From G964020055 sp964020055 (GTDB lineage: Bacteria; Pseudomonadota; Alphaproteobacteria; WRAU01; Hepatincolaceae): 64,000 nucleotides of DNA. The stretch covers positions 868,001 through 932,000 of the forward strand of contig OZ026533.1 of assembly GCA_964020055.1 (NCBI GenBank). The letters are read 5' to 3'. Positions 17,214-25,731 of the stretch are shown piece by piece. A program made the translations under genes and the position numbers. The notes beneath the pieces are model-generated. The model was given only the letters and a program-made list of their open reading frames with translations. It made no database searches and was not told the origin of the DNA. Positions within the stretch are counted from its first letter, which is position 1. Every line of letters starts with the position of its first letter.

Positions 17214-19907
17214 ATGAAAAAATTATGTTTAATTGATGGCTCTGGTTTTATTTTTAGAGCATTCCATGCTCTTCCTCCTTTGCATACTCCAGATGGAACA
17301 CCTGTAAATGCTGTCTTTGGCTTTACTAAAACATTATTATCATTAATAGAAGATAAATCTGTAGATTACATAGCTGTAATTTTTGATAGCTCTAGAAAAA
17401 CTTTCAGAAATGATATATACCCTGAATATAAAATACACAGACCTCCTGCTCCTGAGGAATTAATCCCTCAGTTTCCATTATTCAGACAAATTGTTGAAGC
17501 TCTAAATATTGTAAGCGTAGAAAAAGAAGGATTTGAGGCTGATGATATTATTGCAACTTATGCTAGACAAGCAATGGAGCAAAATATTTCTACATGCATT
17601 ATGTCATCTGATAAAGACTTAATGCAACTGATTTCAGATAAACATAATATATATATGTTTGATGGTATTAAAAAAATTCAAATAAAAGAACAGCATGTTA
17701 TAGAAAAATTTGGGGTGTTACCTCAATATGTGACAGATGCACAATCTATTATTGGTGATAGCGCAGATAATGTTCCTGGTATAAAAGGTATTGGAGTAAA
17801 AGGAGCAACTGAATTACTACAGCAATATGGTACTTTAGAAGGTATTTATGAAAATCTAGAAAATATAACAAAAAAAGCTATAAAAGAAAAATTAATTGCA
17901 TCTGAGAAGTTAGCTTTTATATCTAAAAAGCTTGTTACATTAGATCAAAATGTAGAATGTAATATACAAATAGAAGATATGATAGTAAAACCAATCGATG
18001 CTAACAAGTTATGTGCTTTTTTACAAAAATTATCTTTCAACTCATTAGCACAAAAAATTGCAACTAAGCATAATATTGACTTATGTTGCACAGACAATAC
18101 AAATGGAATATTAGATTTACGTAACTCTAATATTCCTAAACCACAAATCAGTAAAAAATCGATAAAAACCCAAGTAATTGATCAAATACATGATTTTGAA
18201 AATATAATAGCTAATCTAGCTAAAAATAGAACTCTTCCAATTATAATTAATATAAATAAAGTTAATATATTACAAAATATTTATATATTTGATGAATTAG
18301 AAAATATAGAATATATAATAAATTTAGAAAATGAGGAACCAAATTCTTTATTTGAAATTAAATCTTTTTCAGTATCTAAAGTTTTAACATTCTTGAAAAC
18401 TATCTTAGAAGATCAAGCTATAAATAAGATAGTTTTTAATGTAAAAAAACTGTTACATATCTTGCAAGATCATAATATCTCTATAGTTTCATATGACGAT
18501 CTAGTTCTTATGCATTATTTGTTAAAAGGACCTATAAATGAAACATCCACAGCGGAATTAATTAAAGTATTTGAAAGTGAATACTTAATTTCAGATATTC
18601 AAGAAGATAAAGTAAATGAGCAAAATTTTTTACCAGATAACTGTGCTTCTTTATGTTTAGATTTATATTTAAAATATAAAGAACAACTAATGAAGCAAAA
18701 ATTAAATCATATTTACAACTATATAGATAAACCATTAGCACAATCTTTGTATAACATAGAAAAAACAGGAGTTCTTATTGATACTAAAATATTAAATGAA
18801 TTATCAATATACTTTTCCCAACACATTAATCAATTAGAAAAAGAAATTTATAACCTAGCTGGTGAAGAGTTTAATATTGGTTCACCCAAGCAAATAGGTG
18901 AAATATTATTTAATAAGTTAAATGTAGGAGGAAAGAAAAATAAATTAGGGTCTTGGAAAACAGATGCTAATGTCCTACAAGAATTAGCCGATAATGGCAT
19001 AGAAATTGCAGATAAAATATTATCTTGGCGTCAATTAAGTAAACTGAAAAATACTTATAGTGATAAATTGATAAATTATGTAGACGTAAATGGGCGAATA
19101 CATTGTACATACTCACAATGTTTAACAACTACAGCAAGAATATCTTCAGTTAGCCCAAACTTACAAAATATACCCATTAGAACTGAAGAAGGTAGAAAAA
19201 TAAGACAAGCTTTTATTGCACAAAAAAATTATAAATTATTAAGCTTAGATTATTCACAAATAGAATTAAGAATATTAGCTCATATTGCAAATGTCAAAAA
19301 TTTAAAAGAAGCTTTCATAAATAATTTAGACATCCATACTTTAACTGCTTCAGATGTGTTTAATATTCCTTTTTCTGAAGTTAACAGCGACTATAGAAGA
19401 AAAGCTAAAGCAATAAATTTTGGAATTATTTATGGCCAAACGCCATTTGGTTTATCTAAATCTTTAGGAATTAGCAGAGAAGAAGCTTCTTATTATATAG
19501 ATCAATATTTTATTAAATATCCTGAAATAAAAAATTATATGACAGAAACTATAGAATATGCAAAAAAATATGGTTATGTTCAAACATTATATAATCGCAA
19601 ATGCTTCATAGATAATATTAATCAAAAGAATTTTCAAATCAAATCTTTAGCAGAACGTTCAGCAATTAACGCTCCAATACAAGGTACAGGTGCAGATATT
19701 ATGCGTGAAGCTACTAATAAAGTTTGCCGCTTTTTAATAAGTAATGTAAATGCTAATGTTATACTCCAAATTCACGATGAATTAATAATCGAAGTAAAAA
19801 AAGAAGATGCTGAACACTTAGCTAATGAAATAAAGTCTATAATGGAATCTTGTGCTTCTGAATTAAACTTAAAAGTAGATTATAAAATATTAAATTCTTG
19901 GCAATAA
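17214..19907 (+). CDS. polA: DNA polymerase I (degenerate 3'-5' exonuclease domain)
   Basis: Pol I removes primers and fills gaps. In the 897-residue protein, residues 1-290 form the 5'-3' exonuclease (DGSGFIFRAFHAL, FEADDIIAT, SSDKDLMQL, GDSADNVPGIKGIG). The middle domain (about 320-510) aligns with the 3'-5' proofreading fold but lacks the DTE motif, and the usual NIKYDL is NVKKLL, so proofreading is probably lost. The polymerase domain is intact: motif A LDYSQIELR (Asp679), motif B RRKAKAINFGIIYG and motif C QIHDELIIEV (Asp855). It overlaps the convergent nth by 18 bp. Confidence 0.96.
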   Translation: MKKLCLIDGSGFIFRAFHALPPLHTPDGTPVNAVFGFTKTLLSLIEDKSVDYIAVIFDSSRKTFRNDIYPEYKIHRPPAPEELIPQFPLFRQIVEALNIVSVEKEGFEADDIIATYARQAMEQNISTCIMSSDKDLMQLISDKHNIYMFDGIKKIQIKEQHVIEKFGVLPQYVTDAQSIIGDSADNVPGIKGIGVKGATELLQQYGTLEGIYENLENITKKAIKEKLIASEKLAFISKKLVTLDQNVECNIQIEDMIVKPIDANKLCAFLQKLSFNSLAQKIATKHNIDLCCTDNTNGILDLRNSNIPKPQISKKSIKTQVIDQIHDFENIIANLAKNRTLPIIININKVNILQNIYIFDELENIEYIINLENEEPNSLFEIKSFSVSKVLTFLKTILEDQAINKIVFNVKKLLHILQDHNISIVSYDDLVLMHYLLKGPINETSTAELIKVFESEYLISDIQEDKVNEQNFLPDNCASLCLDLYLKYKEQLMKQKLNHIYNYIDKPLAQSLYNIEKTGVLIDTKILNELSIYFSQHINQLEKEIYNLAGEEFNIGSPKQIGEILFNKLNVGGKKNKLGSWKTDANVLQELADNGIEIADKILSWRQLSKLKNTYSDKLINYVDVNGRIHCTYSQCLTTTARISSVSPNLQNIPIRTEEGRKIRQAFIAQKNYKLLSLDYSQIELRILAHIANVKNLKEAFINNLDIHTLTASDVFNIPFSEVNSDYRRKAKAINFGIIYGQTPFGLSKSLGISREEASYYIDQYFIKYPEIKNYMTETIEYAKKYGYVQTLYNRKCFIDNINQKNFQIKSLAERSAINAPIQGTGADIMREATNKVCRFLISNVNANVILQIHDELIIEVKKEDAEHLANEIKSIMESCASELNLKVDYKILNSWQ

Positions 19908-20552
19908 TTTGGTTTTAAATAATTTATTATCAAACGTACAAATTTCTTTAACTTTGCATATATTACAGTCATAACCTTTAGCTTTACAGGTATACCTACC
20001 ATGTAGAATTAATAAATGGTGAGCTTTAAATAAAAATTGTTCAGGGATTTTATTTAATAAATCTTCTTCTACTTTTTCAACCGTATTTGCTTTTGTTATT
20101 CCCATACGACGAGATACTCTATATACATGGGTATCAACAGGCATGGTTGGTTTGTTAAAAGCACAATTTAAAATTACATTTGCTGTTTTTCTACCTACCC
20201 CATTCAAATTAATTAATTTTTCAAAATCATTTGGAACTTCTGAGTTATGTTGCTCTATAAGTTTTTCTGATAATAAAATAATATTTTTGGCTTTAGTTTT
20301 ATACAACCCTATAGATTTTATATGTTCAATTAATTTTTCTTCACCTAAATTAACTATGTCTTCAGGGGTTTGGACAATTTTAAATAACTGTTCTGTTGCA
20401 ATATTTACAGATGAATCCTTAGCTTGTGCAGATAATACAACCGCAATAAGTAATGTAAAATTATTAGTATATTTTAGCTCTGTAACAGGATTTATTATTG
20501 TTTTATCTAAAATTTCAAATAAAGTATATAGTTTTTCAGTATTAAGAAGCAT
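19890..20552 (-). CDS. nth: Endonuclease III (Nth)
   Basis: A base-excision repair glycosylase/AP lyase for oxidised pyrimidines. The 220-residue protein has the helix-hairpin-helix LNGVGRKTANV with the catalytic Lys, the catalytic Asp in PVDTHVYRV, and the iron-sulfur loop C-x6-C-x2-C-x5-C (CKAKGYDCNICKVKEIC). Length and order are standard. It converges with polA, and the two coding ends overlap by 18 bp. Confidence 0.95.
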   Translation of the reverse strand: MLLNTEKLYTLFEILDKTIINPVTELKYTNNFTLLIAVVLSAQAKDSSVNIATEQLFKIVQTPEDIVNLGEEKLIEHIKSIGLYKTKAKNIILLSEKLIEQHNSEVPNDFEKLINLNGVGRKTANVILNCAFNKPTMPVDTHVYRVSRRMGITKANTVEKVEEDLLNKIPEQFLFKAHHLLILHGRYTCKAKGYDCNICKVKEICTFDNKLFKTKLLPRI

Positions 20553-20719
20553 GCTTACCTGTTTGAATTAATATCTACTATTTTATAGTATTTTAAAACA
20601 AATTTTGAAAGTATTTGATTTAAATTGAAATAAAAGATTGGCATAATCAATCAAACTTTAAGAAAAGCTTAACATTTGATCTCTAATTTTTGCTACATTA
20701 TAAGAAAGGGGTGAAAAAC

Positions 20720-21232
20720 ATGACTACATTATCAGTAATAAATGTGGCAAATGAATTCATAAGATTAGCTAGAGAGCAAAACAATAAAACCCTAGATTCC
20801 TTAAAATTACAGAAATTATGCTTTATAGCCTATGGAAGATATTTAGCGGCAGAAAATGATAAATTATTTTATGAAGAAATACAAGCTTGGAAATATGGGC
20901 CTGCTAGTTCAAAATTATACAATACTATAAAATGCTGCAAAATTGAAGGTGAGCAATTTCTTATAAAGCTGAATAAAAGATTAATTAATTTTTCCGATAC
21001 AGATTTTGATATTTTTAGTTATAATTTTAAGATTCAGCCTGATATCTCAAAATCCCAAATGAATATAATCGAAAAAACATGGAATGATTTCTTAAATGAA
21101 TCAGGAATGGATTTAGTGCTTTTAACACATAAAGAGGGTACCCCATGGAAACAAGTTTATAATGGTAATTTAAATGAAATAATACCTGACGATATAATCA
21201 GAAACTATTATATTAACGAAGGAAATCATTAA
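20720..21232 (+). CDS. Panacea/DUF4065 (SocA-like) domain protein, candidate antitoxin
   Basis: A 170-residue soluble protein with the Panacea pattern: VINVANEFIRLA, LDSLKLQKLCFIAYGRYLA, then EEIQAWKYGPASSKLYNTI, and a C-terminal half with LLTHKEGTPWKQVYNG. Proteins of this family often act as antitoxins that neutralise an adjacent toxin. The start at 20720 follows a strong AGGGGTG site at a 6-base distance; an upstream ATG at 20690 lacks one. The stop is separated from the next ATG by only two bases, so the pair is one transcriptional unit, closed by a hairpin terminator at 21938. Confidence 0.85.
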   Translation: MTTLSVINVANEFIRLAREQNNKTLDSLKLQKLCFIAYGRYLAAENDKLFYEEIQAWKYGPASSKLYNTIKCCKIEGEQFLIKLNKRLINFSDTDFDIFSYNFKIQPDISKSQMNIIEKTWNDFLNESGMDLVLLTHKEGTPWKQVYNGNLNEIIPDDIIRNYYINEGNH

Positions 21233-21234
21233 TA

Positions 21235-21942
21235 ATGACAGATTCAGACTGTAAGTGTTCCAATAAATTTGTATGTAAGAGTTGTTATAATAAACTTAAA
21301 AATAGTGTAGATTTATTAACTTCTGTAGATAATAATAGAGATGGGCAGTTACGTAAATTGGCAAATCAGTACGAAAATAACTTATTAAAAAATAAAGAAA
21401 GAGATAAAAATATCGTAAATTTAGGTGATAGATACAATAATAGCTTAGATGAATTCAATAATTTAAAGACACAATTCTACACCGCAATAGGATTTTTATT
21501 AATTGTTACCACAGCAATTACTTCGGCTGTATATTTTTATTCTCAAGAAATACCCGCTGTTATAAAAGAACATAGAATTTTTTCAGATGAATGGTATGGG
21601 CCTGCTTTATATTTTGCTGCACCTATTCTATTGTTATTTTTTACTTTTTTATTTGCAATATGGTTTTACAATAATATTAAACATAAGGAAAATTACCCAA
21701 TTTTTAGATACTTCAAAAATAATTTGTATATATTAATATTACTATTAATTATTGATTATTATTGTTTACCACTATCATATAATTGGAGTATTTTTTGGCT
21801 TTTTATAGTTAATATATTTTTATTATTTAGTAAGCCTGTACAACTCATAAATGAAAAATTAGATGCATGGATCGATAAAAAAACACAATTAGGTATAGAT
21901 AAAGTAAAAAAGATTTTCAACAAAATAAAAAATAATATATAG
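21235..21942 (+). CDS. Membrane protein paired with the Panacea protein, candidate toxin
   Basis: A 235-residue protein I cannot assign to a named family. It opens with a CxC...CxxC cluster (DCKCSNKFVCKSCYNKL, residues 5-21) that may bind zinc. A charged, possibly coiled region follows (about 25-85). About four membrane segments come next (near 87-107, 126-147, 162-178 and 185-203), and a lysine-rich tail ends the protein. It starts two bases after the Panacea gene, which suggests translational coupling and a functional pair. The toxin role is inferred from the pairing only. Confidence 0.6.
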   Translation: MTDSDCKCSNKFVCKSCYNKLKNSVDLLTSVDNNRDGQLRKLANQYENNLLKNKERDKNIVNLGDRYNNSLDEFNNLKTQFYTAIGFLLIVTTAITSAVYFYSQEIPAVIKEHRIFSDEWYGPALYFAAPILLLFFTFLFAIWFYNNIKHKENYPIFRYFKNNLYILILLLIIDYYCLPLSYNWSIFWLFIVNIFLLFSKPVQLINEKLDAWIDKKTQLGIDKVKKIFNKIKNNI

Positions 21943-21982
21943 CTTTTCTAAACTTTTTGAATAATTGTCTAGAAAAGCTATA
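21938..21982. terminator. Bidirectional terminator between the Panacea pair and dnaJ
   Basis: A 13-bp perfect stem, TATAGCTTTTCTA (21938-21950) with TAGAAAAGCTATA (21970-21982), and a 19-base loop. It includes the stop codon of the upstream gene and lies between convergent genes, so it can serve both strands. Confidence 0.65.
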
Positions 21983-21996
21983 TAAATAAATTCATA

Positions 21997-23097
21997 TTAT
22001 TTAGGACTTTTTAATTTGAATTTCTCACTATCTTTTACTTTAAATAAGCTTTCAAGTGCCTTTTTTTGGTCTTTAGTTAAAGTTTGAGGCGTTTTTACTA
22101 TAGTTTCTATATATAAAGAACCACAAGAAGCTCTATTTAAAACTTTCATTCCTCTATCTTTAAGTTTTATCATTTGACCATTTTGTATACCATCTGGAAT
22201 TTTTACATCTATAGTTTTAGCATCTATAGTTTTTATAGATATAACATCTCCTAAAGCTGCAACACTCATAGGTATTTCAATTGTCATATACAAATCTGTA
22301 CCTTTTCTTGTGAAAACTTGGTGTGATTTTATATTAACTGAAATATATAAATCTCCAGATTGTGCTCCATTAGCACCAGCTTCACCTTCTCCTGAAAGAC
22401 GAATACGCATACCGTTTTCTATACCTGCAGGTATTTTAACAGATAATGTTCTATTAGCCTTTTCAGTACCTGTTCCTTTACATTTTTTACATGGATTTTT
22501 TACACTTCTGCCAACACCATAACAAGTTGGACATGTTTTTTCTATTGAGAAAAATCCTGCTGATTGTCTAAGTTTTCCAGAACCTTTACAAGTACTACAA
22601 TTTATATACTCTAAATCACCCTCTGTTCCTTTACCATTACATAAAGAACATTTACTAAGAGCATTTATGGTAATTTCTTTATCTAAACCTGTATATGCTT
22701 CTTCTAATGATATTGAAAGATTATATAATAAATCATTTCCTTTTCTTACATTAGATGTGCGAGTTGATCTATTACCGCCAAATAAATCATCAAATATAGA
22801 ACCTAAATCACCTTCAAAACCTTCAAAGCCACCAAATCCTCTGAAACCAGAATTACCTCCAAAACCAGCTCCACCTGATGAAGCATTGTAAGCCCCTGAG
22901 TCATACATTGCCTTTTTTTGTGGATCTTTTAAAACTTCATAAGCTTCATTTATTTCTTTGAATTTCTTTTCTGCTTCTGCATCACCTGGATTTTTATCTG
23001 GATGATATTGCATAGCTAATTTTCTAAAAGCACTTTTTAGATCACTTTCGCTTGCACTTTTTGATACCCCTAAGATATCATAATAATTTTTGCTCAT
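21997..23097 (-). CDS. dnaJ: Chaperone protein DnaJ
   Basis: DnaJ delivers substrates to DnaK and stimulates its ATPase. The 366-residue protein has the J domain with YHPDKNPG, a Gly/Phe-rich stretch (about 70-110), four CxxCxGxG zinc motifs (CSLCNGKG, CSTCKGSG, CPTCYGVG, CKKCKGTG) and the C-terminal substrate domains. It lies 92 bp downstream of dnaK with a strong hairpin in between. Confidence 0.97.
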   Translation of the reverse strand: MSKNYYDILGVSKSASESDLKSAFRKLAMQYHPDKNPGDAEAEKKFKEINEAYEVLKDPQKKAMYDSGAYNASSGGAGFGGNSGFRGFGGFEGFEGDLGSIFDDLFGGNRSTRTSNVRKGNDLLYNLSISLEEAYTGLDKEITINALSKCSLCNGKGTEGDLEYINCSTCKGSGKLRQSAGFFSIEKTCPTCYGVGRSVKNPCKKCKGTGTEKANRTLSVKIPAGIENGMRIRLSGEGEAGANGAQSGDLYISVNIKSHQVFTRKGTDLYMTIEIPMSVAALGDVISIKTIDAKTIDVKIPDGIQNGQMIKLKDRGMKVLNRASCGSLYIETIVKTPQTLTKDQKKALESLFKVKDSEKFKLKSPK

Positions 23098-23122
23098 TTT
23101 CTTTACCTACTATGATACAAAT

Positions 23123-23155
23123 TAAAGTAGAACAGCTTTAAGCTGTTCTACTTTA
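23123..23155 (-). promoter_or_regulatory. Long hairpin between dnaK and dnaJ
   Basis: A perfect 15-bp stem (23123-23137 with 23141-23155) closed by a 3-base loop. On the coding (minus) strand it is followed by TTAATTTG, a weak T-tract. It may partly terminate or stabilise the dnaK transcript and so set the DnaK:DnaJ ratio. Confidence 0.6.
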
Positions 23156-23189
23156 CAGATAATTAATTACATGAATTTACTAGTTGTGC

Positions 23190-25091
23190 TTACTTTTTTT
23201 CTGTGTAATCACCTTCTACAACTTTTTCTTCTTTGTTTGCTTCTTCAGAAGAAGGTTGTTCTTGCTGAGGTGAAGCTTCAGAAGCTTGTTGTGCTTGATA
23301 CACAGCTTGACCTATAGCCATTGCACTTTCTTGCAAGGCATCTAACTTAGCTTTCATATCATCTACATTGTCAGCTTCTTTAGCAGCTTTTAAGTCGACA
23401 ATTGCTTTTTCTGCTTTTTCTTTCAAATCAGATGGAGGTTTATCACCTAAATCTTTTAAACTTTTTTCAGTTGTATGTATCATAGTTTCAACTTGATTTA
23501 AAAGATCTACTTTTTCTTTTTTCTGCTTATCTGCTTCTGCATTTGCTTCTGCATCTTTTACCATTTTTTCAATATCTGCATCTGATAAACCAGAAGAAGA
23601 TTGAATTTGAATTTTATTTTCTTTTCCAGTTCCTTTATCTTTTGCAGAAACACTAACTATACCGTTTGAGTCTATATCAAAAGTTACTTCAATCTGAGGT
23701 ACTCCTCTTGGTGCTGAAGGTATATCTATTAGATCAAATTGACCTAATAATTTATTATCAGCTGCCATAGGACGCTCACCTTGGAAAACTCTTATTGTAA
23801 CAGCATGCTGGTTATCTTCTGCTGTAGAAAATACTTGGCTTTTTTTAGTTGGAATTGTTGTGTTTCTTTCTATTAACTTTGTTAATACACCACCCATAGT
23901 TTCAATACCTAATGATAGTGGAGTTACATCTAATAATAAAACGTCTTTAACATCTCCTCTTAGTACTCCTCCTTGAATAGCTGCACCAATTGCTACAACT
24001 TCATCTGGGTTTATACCTTTGTGTGGTTCTCTACCAAAAAATTCTTTAACTTTTTCAGTGATTTTTGGCATTCTTGTCATACCACCAACTAAAATTACTT
24101 CTGAAATTTCAGAAGCAGAAATTTTAGCATCTTTTAATGCAGCTTCACATGGCACTAAAGTTTTAGTAATTAAGTCTTCTACTAACGATTCAAATTTTGA
24201 TCTAGTTAGTTTGATATCTAAATGTTTTGGTCCACTTGCATCTGCTGTTATAAATGGTAAGTTAATATCTGTTTGCATTGATGAAGATAACTCTATTTTA
24301 GCTTTTTCTGCTGCTTCTTTTAATCTTTGTAATGCTAATTTATCATTAGATAAATCTATACCATTATCTTTTTTGAATTCAGAAACTAAATAGTTTATGA
24401 TTGCTCTATCAAAGTCTTCACCACCTAATGCTGTGTCACCGTTTGTAGATTTTACTTCAAATACTCCATCTGCTATTTCTAAAATAGAAACATCAAATGT
24501 TCCTCCACCTAAATCGTACACAACAACTGTACCTGATTTATCTTTGTCTAAACCATATGCTAATGCAGCTGCTGTAGGCTCATTTATTATTCTTAAAACT
24601 TCTAATCCTGCAATTTTTCCTGCATCTTTTGTTGCTTGTCTTTGAGAATCATTGAAATATGCTGGTACTGTTATAACTGCTTTTGTTACTTTTTCACCTA
24701 ACCATGACTCTGCTGTTTCTTTCATTTTTTGTAAAATCATAGCACTTACTTCTTGTGGGCTATATTTTTTACCGTCTATTTCTACCCAGGCATCGCCATT
24801 TGGTCCAGATACAATTGTATATGGAGATAAGTCTCTGATTTCTTTTATTGTTTTATCATCAAATTTTCTTCCTATTAATCTTTTGATACCAAATAAAGTT
24901 TTAGATGCATTTGTTACAGCTTGTCTTTTTGCAGCTTGACCTACAACTTTATCTCCATCATTACCAAAAGATACTATTGAAGGAGTAGTTCTTGCTCCTT
25001 CTGCATTTTCTATTACTTTAGAATCTGAACCATCCATAACTGCAACACATGAGTTTGTAGTTCCTAAATCTATTCCTATTATTTTAGACAT
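23190..25091 (-). CDS. dnaK: Chaperone protein DnaK (Hsp70)
   Basis: The main Hsp70 chaperone. The 633-residue protein starts MSKIIGIDLGTTNSCVAVMD and has the phosphate-binding motif VYDLGGGTFDVSI, the adenosine motif VILVGGMTRMP, the linker VLLLDVTPLSLGIETMGG, and the acidic C-terminus VVEGDYTEKK. AGGAA precedes the ATG. Genes run grpE, dnaK, dnaJ in the same direction, and a putative promoter sits in the grpE-dnaK gap. Confidence 0.98.
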   Translation of the reverse strand: MSKIIGIDLGTTNSCVAVMDGSDSKVIENAEGARTTPSIVSFGNDGDKVVGQAAKRQAVTNASKTLFGIKRLIGRKFDDKTIKEIRDLSPYTIVSGPNGDAWVEIDGKKYSPQEVSAMILQKMKETAESWLGEKVTKAVITVPAYFNDSQRQATKDAGKIAGLEVLRIINEPTAAALAYGLDKDKSGTVVVYDLGGGTFDVSILEIADGVFEVKSTNGDTALGGEDFDRAIINYLVSEFKKDNGIDLSNDKLALQRLKEAAEKAKIELSSSMQTDINLPFITADASGPKHLDIKLTRSKFESLVEDLITKTLVPCEAALKDAKISASEISEVILVGGMTRMPKITEKVKEFFGREPHKGINPDEVVAIGAAIQGGVLRGDVKDVLLLDVTPLSLGIETMGGVLTKLIERNTTIPTKKSQVFSTAEDNQHAVTIRVFQGERPMAADNKLLGQFDLIDIPSAPRGVPQIEVTFDIDSNGIVSVSAKDKGTGKENKIQIQSSSGLSDADIEKMVKDAEANAEADKQKKEKVDLLNQVETMIHTTEKSLKDLGDKPPSDLKEKAEKAIVDLKAAKEADNVDDMKAKLDALQESAMAIGQAVYQAQQASEASPQQEQPSSEEANKEEKVVEGDYTEKK

Positions 25092-25150
25092 TTTTTCCTC
25101 ACTTCTTATTTATTCTCTACCTGAGATATATTTTATATTCTTACGTTTTA

Positions 25151-25179
25151 CATATAAGTATCATTTAATAACTTGACAA
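25151..25179 (-). promoter_or_regulatory. Putative promoter upstream of dnaK
   Basis: On the minus strand TTGTCA (25179-25174) and TATATG (25156-25151) are separated by 17 bases. The -35 side lies in CTTGTCAAG, and a CTTG core is also used by alphaproteobacterial heat-shock sigma factor sites, but the -10 side does not match their CCAT pattern. Confidence 0.35.
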
Positions 25180-25187
25180 GAGCAAAA

Positions 25188-25730
25188 TTAAGAATTTCTT
25201 ACAATTCCTACTTTTGCAGATCTTAGCAACCTATCATGAATTTTGTAACCTTCTTCTATAATTTCGCAAATAGTATCATTTTCTTGATCTTCACATGGCT
25301 TAGAATACAAGGCTTCATGCCAATTAGGATCAAATTTTTCACCTATCATTCCTACTTTTTCTATTCCAAATTTTATAATTGTTTTTTCTAATTGTTTTTG
25401 GGTTAAGCGAATACCTACTAAAAAGTTTTTAAAAGAAGCATCTGTGATTTCTTCTTCTTTTATTCCTTCAAAAGCTTTCTTAAAAATATCTAAAATACTA
25501 ATACTTTCTTTAGCAAAGTCTGATACTGCATATTTTGATGCATCTGCTATCATTTTTTCGTATCTTCTACGCATATTTTCTGCTTCTGCTAAAGATCTTA
25601 TATATTTTTCTTCAATCTCTTTAAGTTTATCTTCTAATGATGGTGATTGCTCTATTTCTTCTTGTGATAAATTTTCTACATTTTCTTGTTCATTTATTAT
25701 TTGTTCTATTTGTTCGTTGTCTTTTGTCAT
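25188..25730 (-). CDS. grpE: Nucleotide exchange factor GrpE
   Basis: GrpE releases ADP from DnaK. The 180-residue protein has an acidic Glu/Gln-rich N-terminal coiled coil (about 1-60), the core YIRSLAEAENMRRRYEK, and the C-terminal beta domain KVGMIGEKFDPNWHEALYS...GYKIHDRLLRSAKVGI. An AGGGA site precedes the ATG. It starts one base after the stop of the M20 peptidase gene, so the two are probably cotranscribed. The repressor gene hrcA, which often precedes grpE, is not here. Confidence 0.96.
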   Translation of the reverse strand: MTKDNEQIEQIINEQENVENLSQEEIEQSPSLEDKLKEIEEKYIRSLAEAENMRRRYEKMIADASKYAVSDFAKESISILDIFKKAFEGIKEEEITDASFKNFLVGIRLTQKQLEKTIIKFGIEKVGMIGEKFDPNWHEALYSKPCEDQENDTICEIIEEGYKIHDRLLRSAKVGIVRNS

Positions 25731-25731
25731 G

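Noticed and set aside
24019..24939. Long open frames on the plus strand opposite dnaK
   Set aside because: They are shadows of the conserved dnaK codons and have no ribosome-binding sites or recognisable domains.
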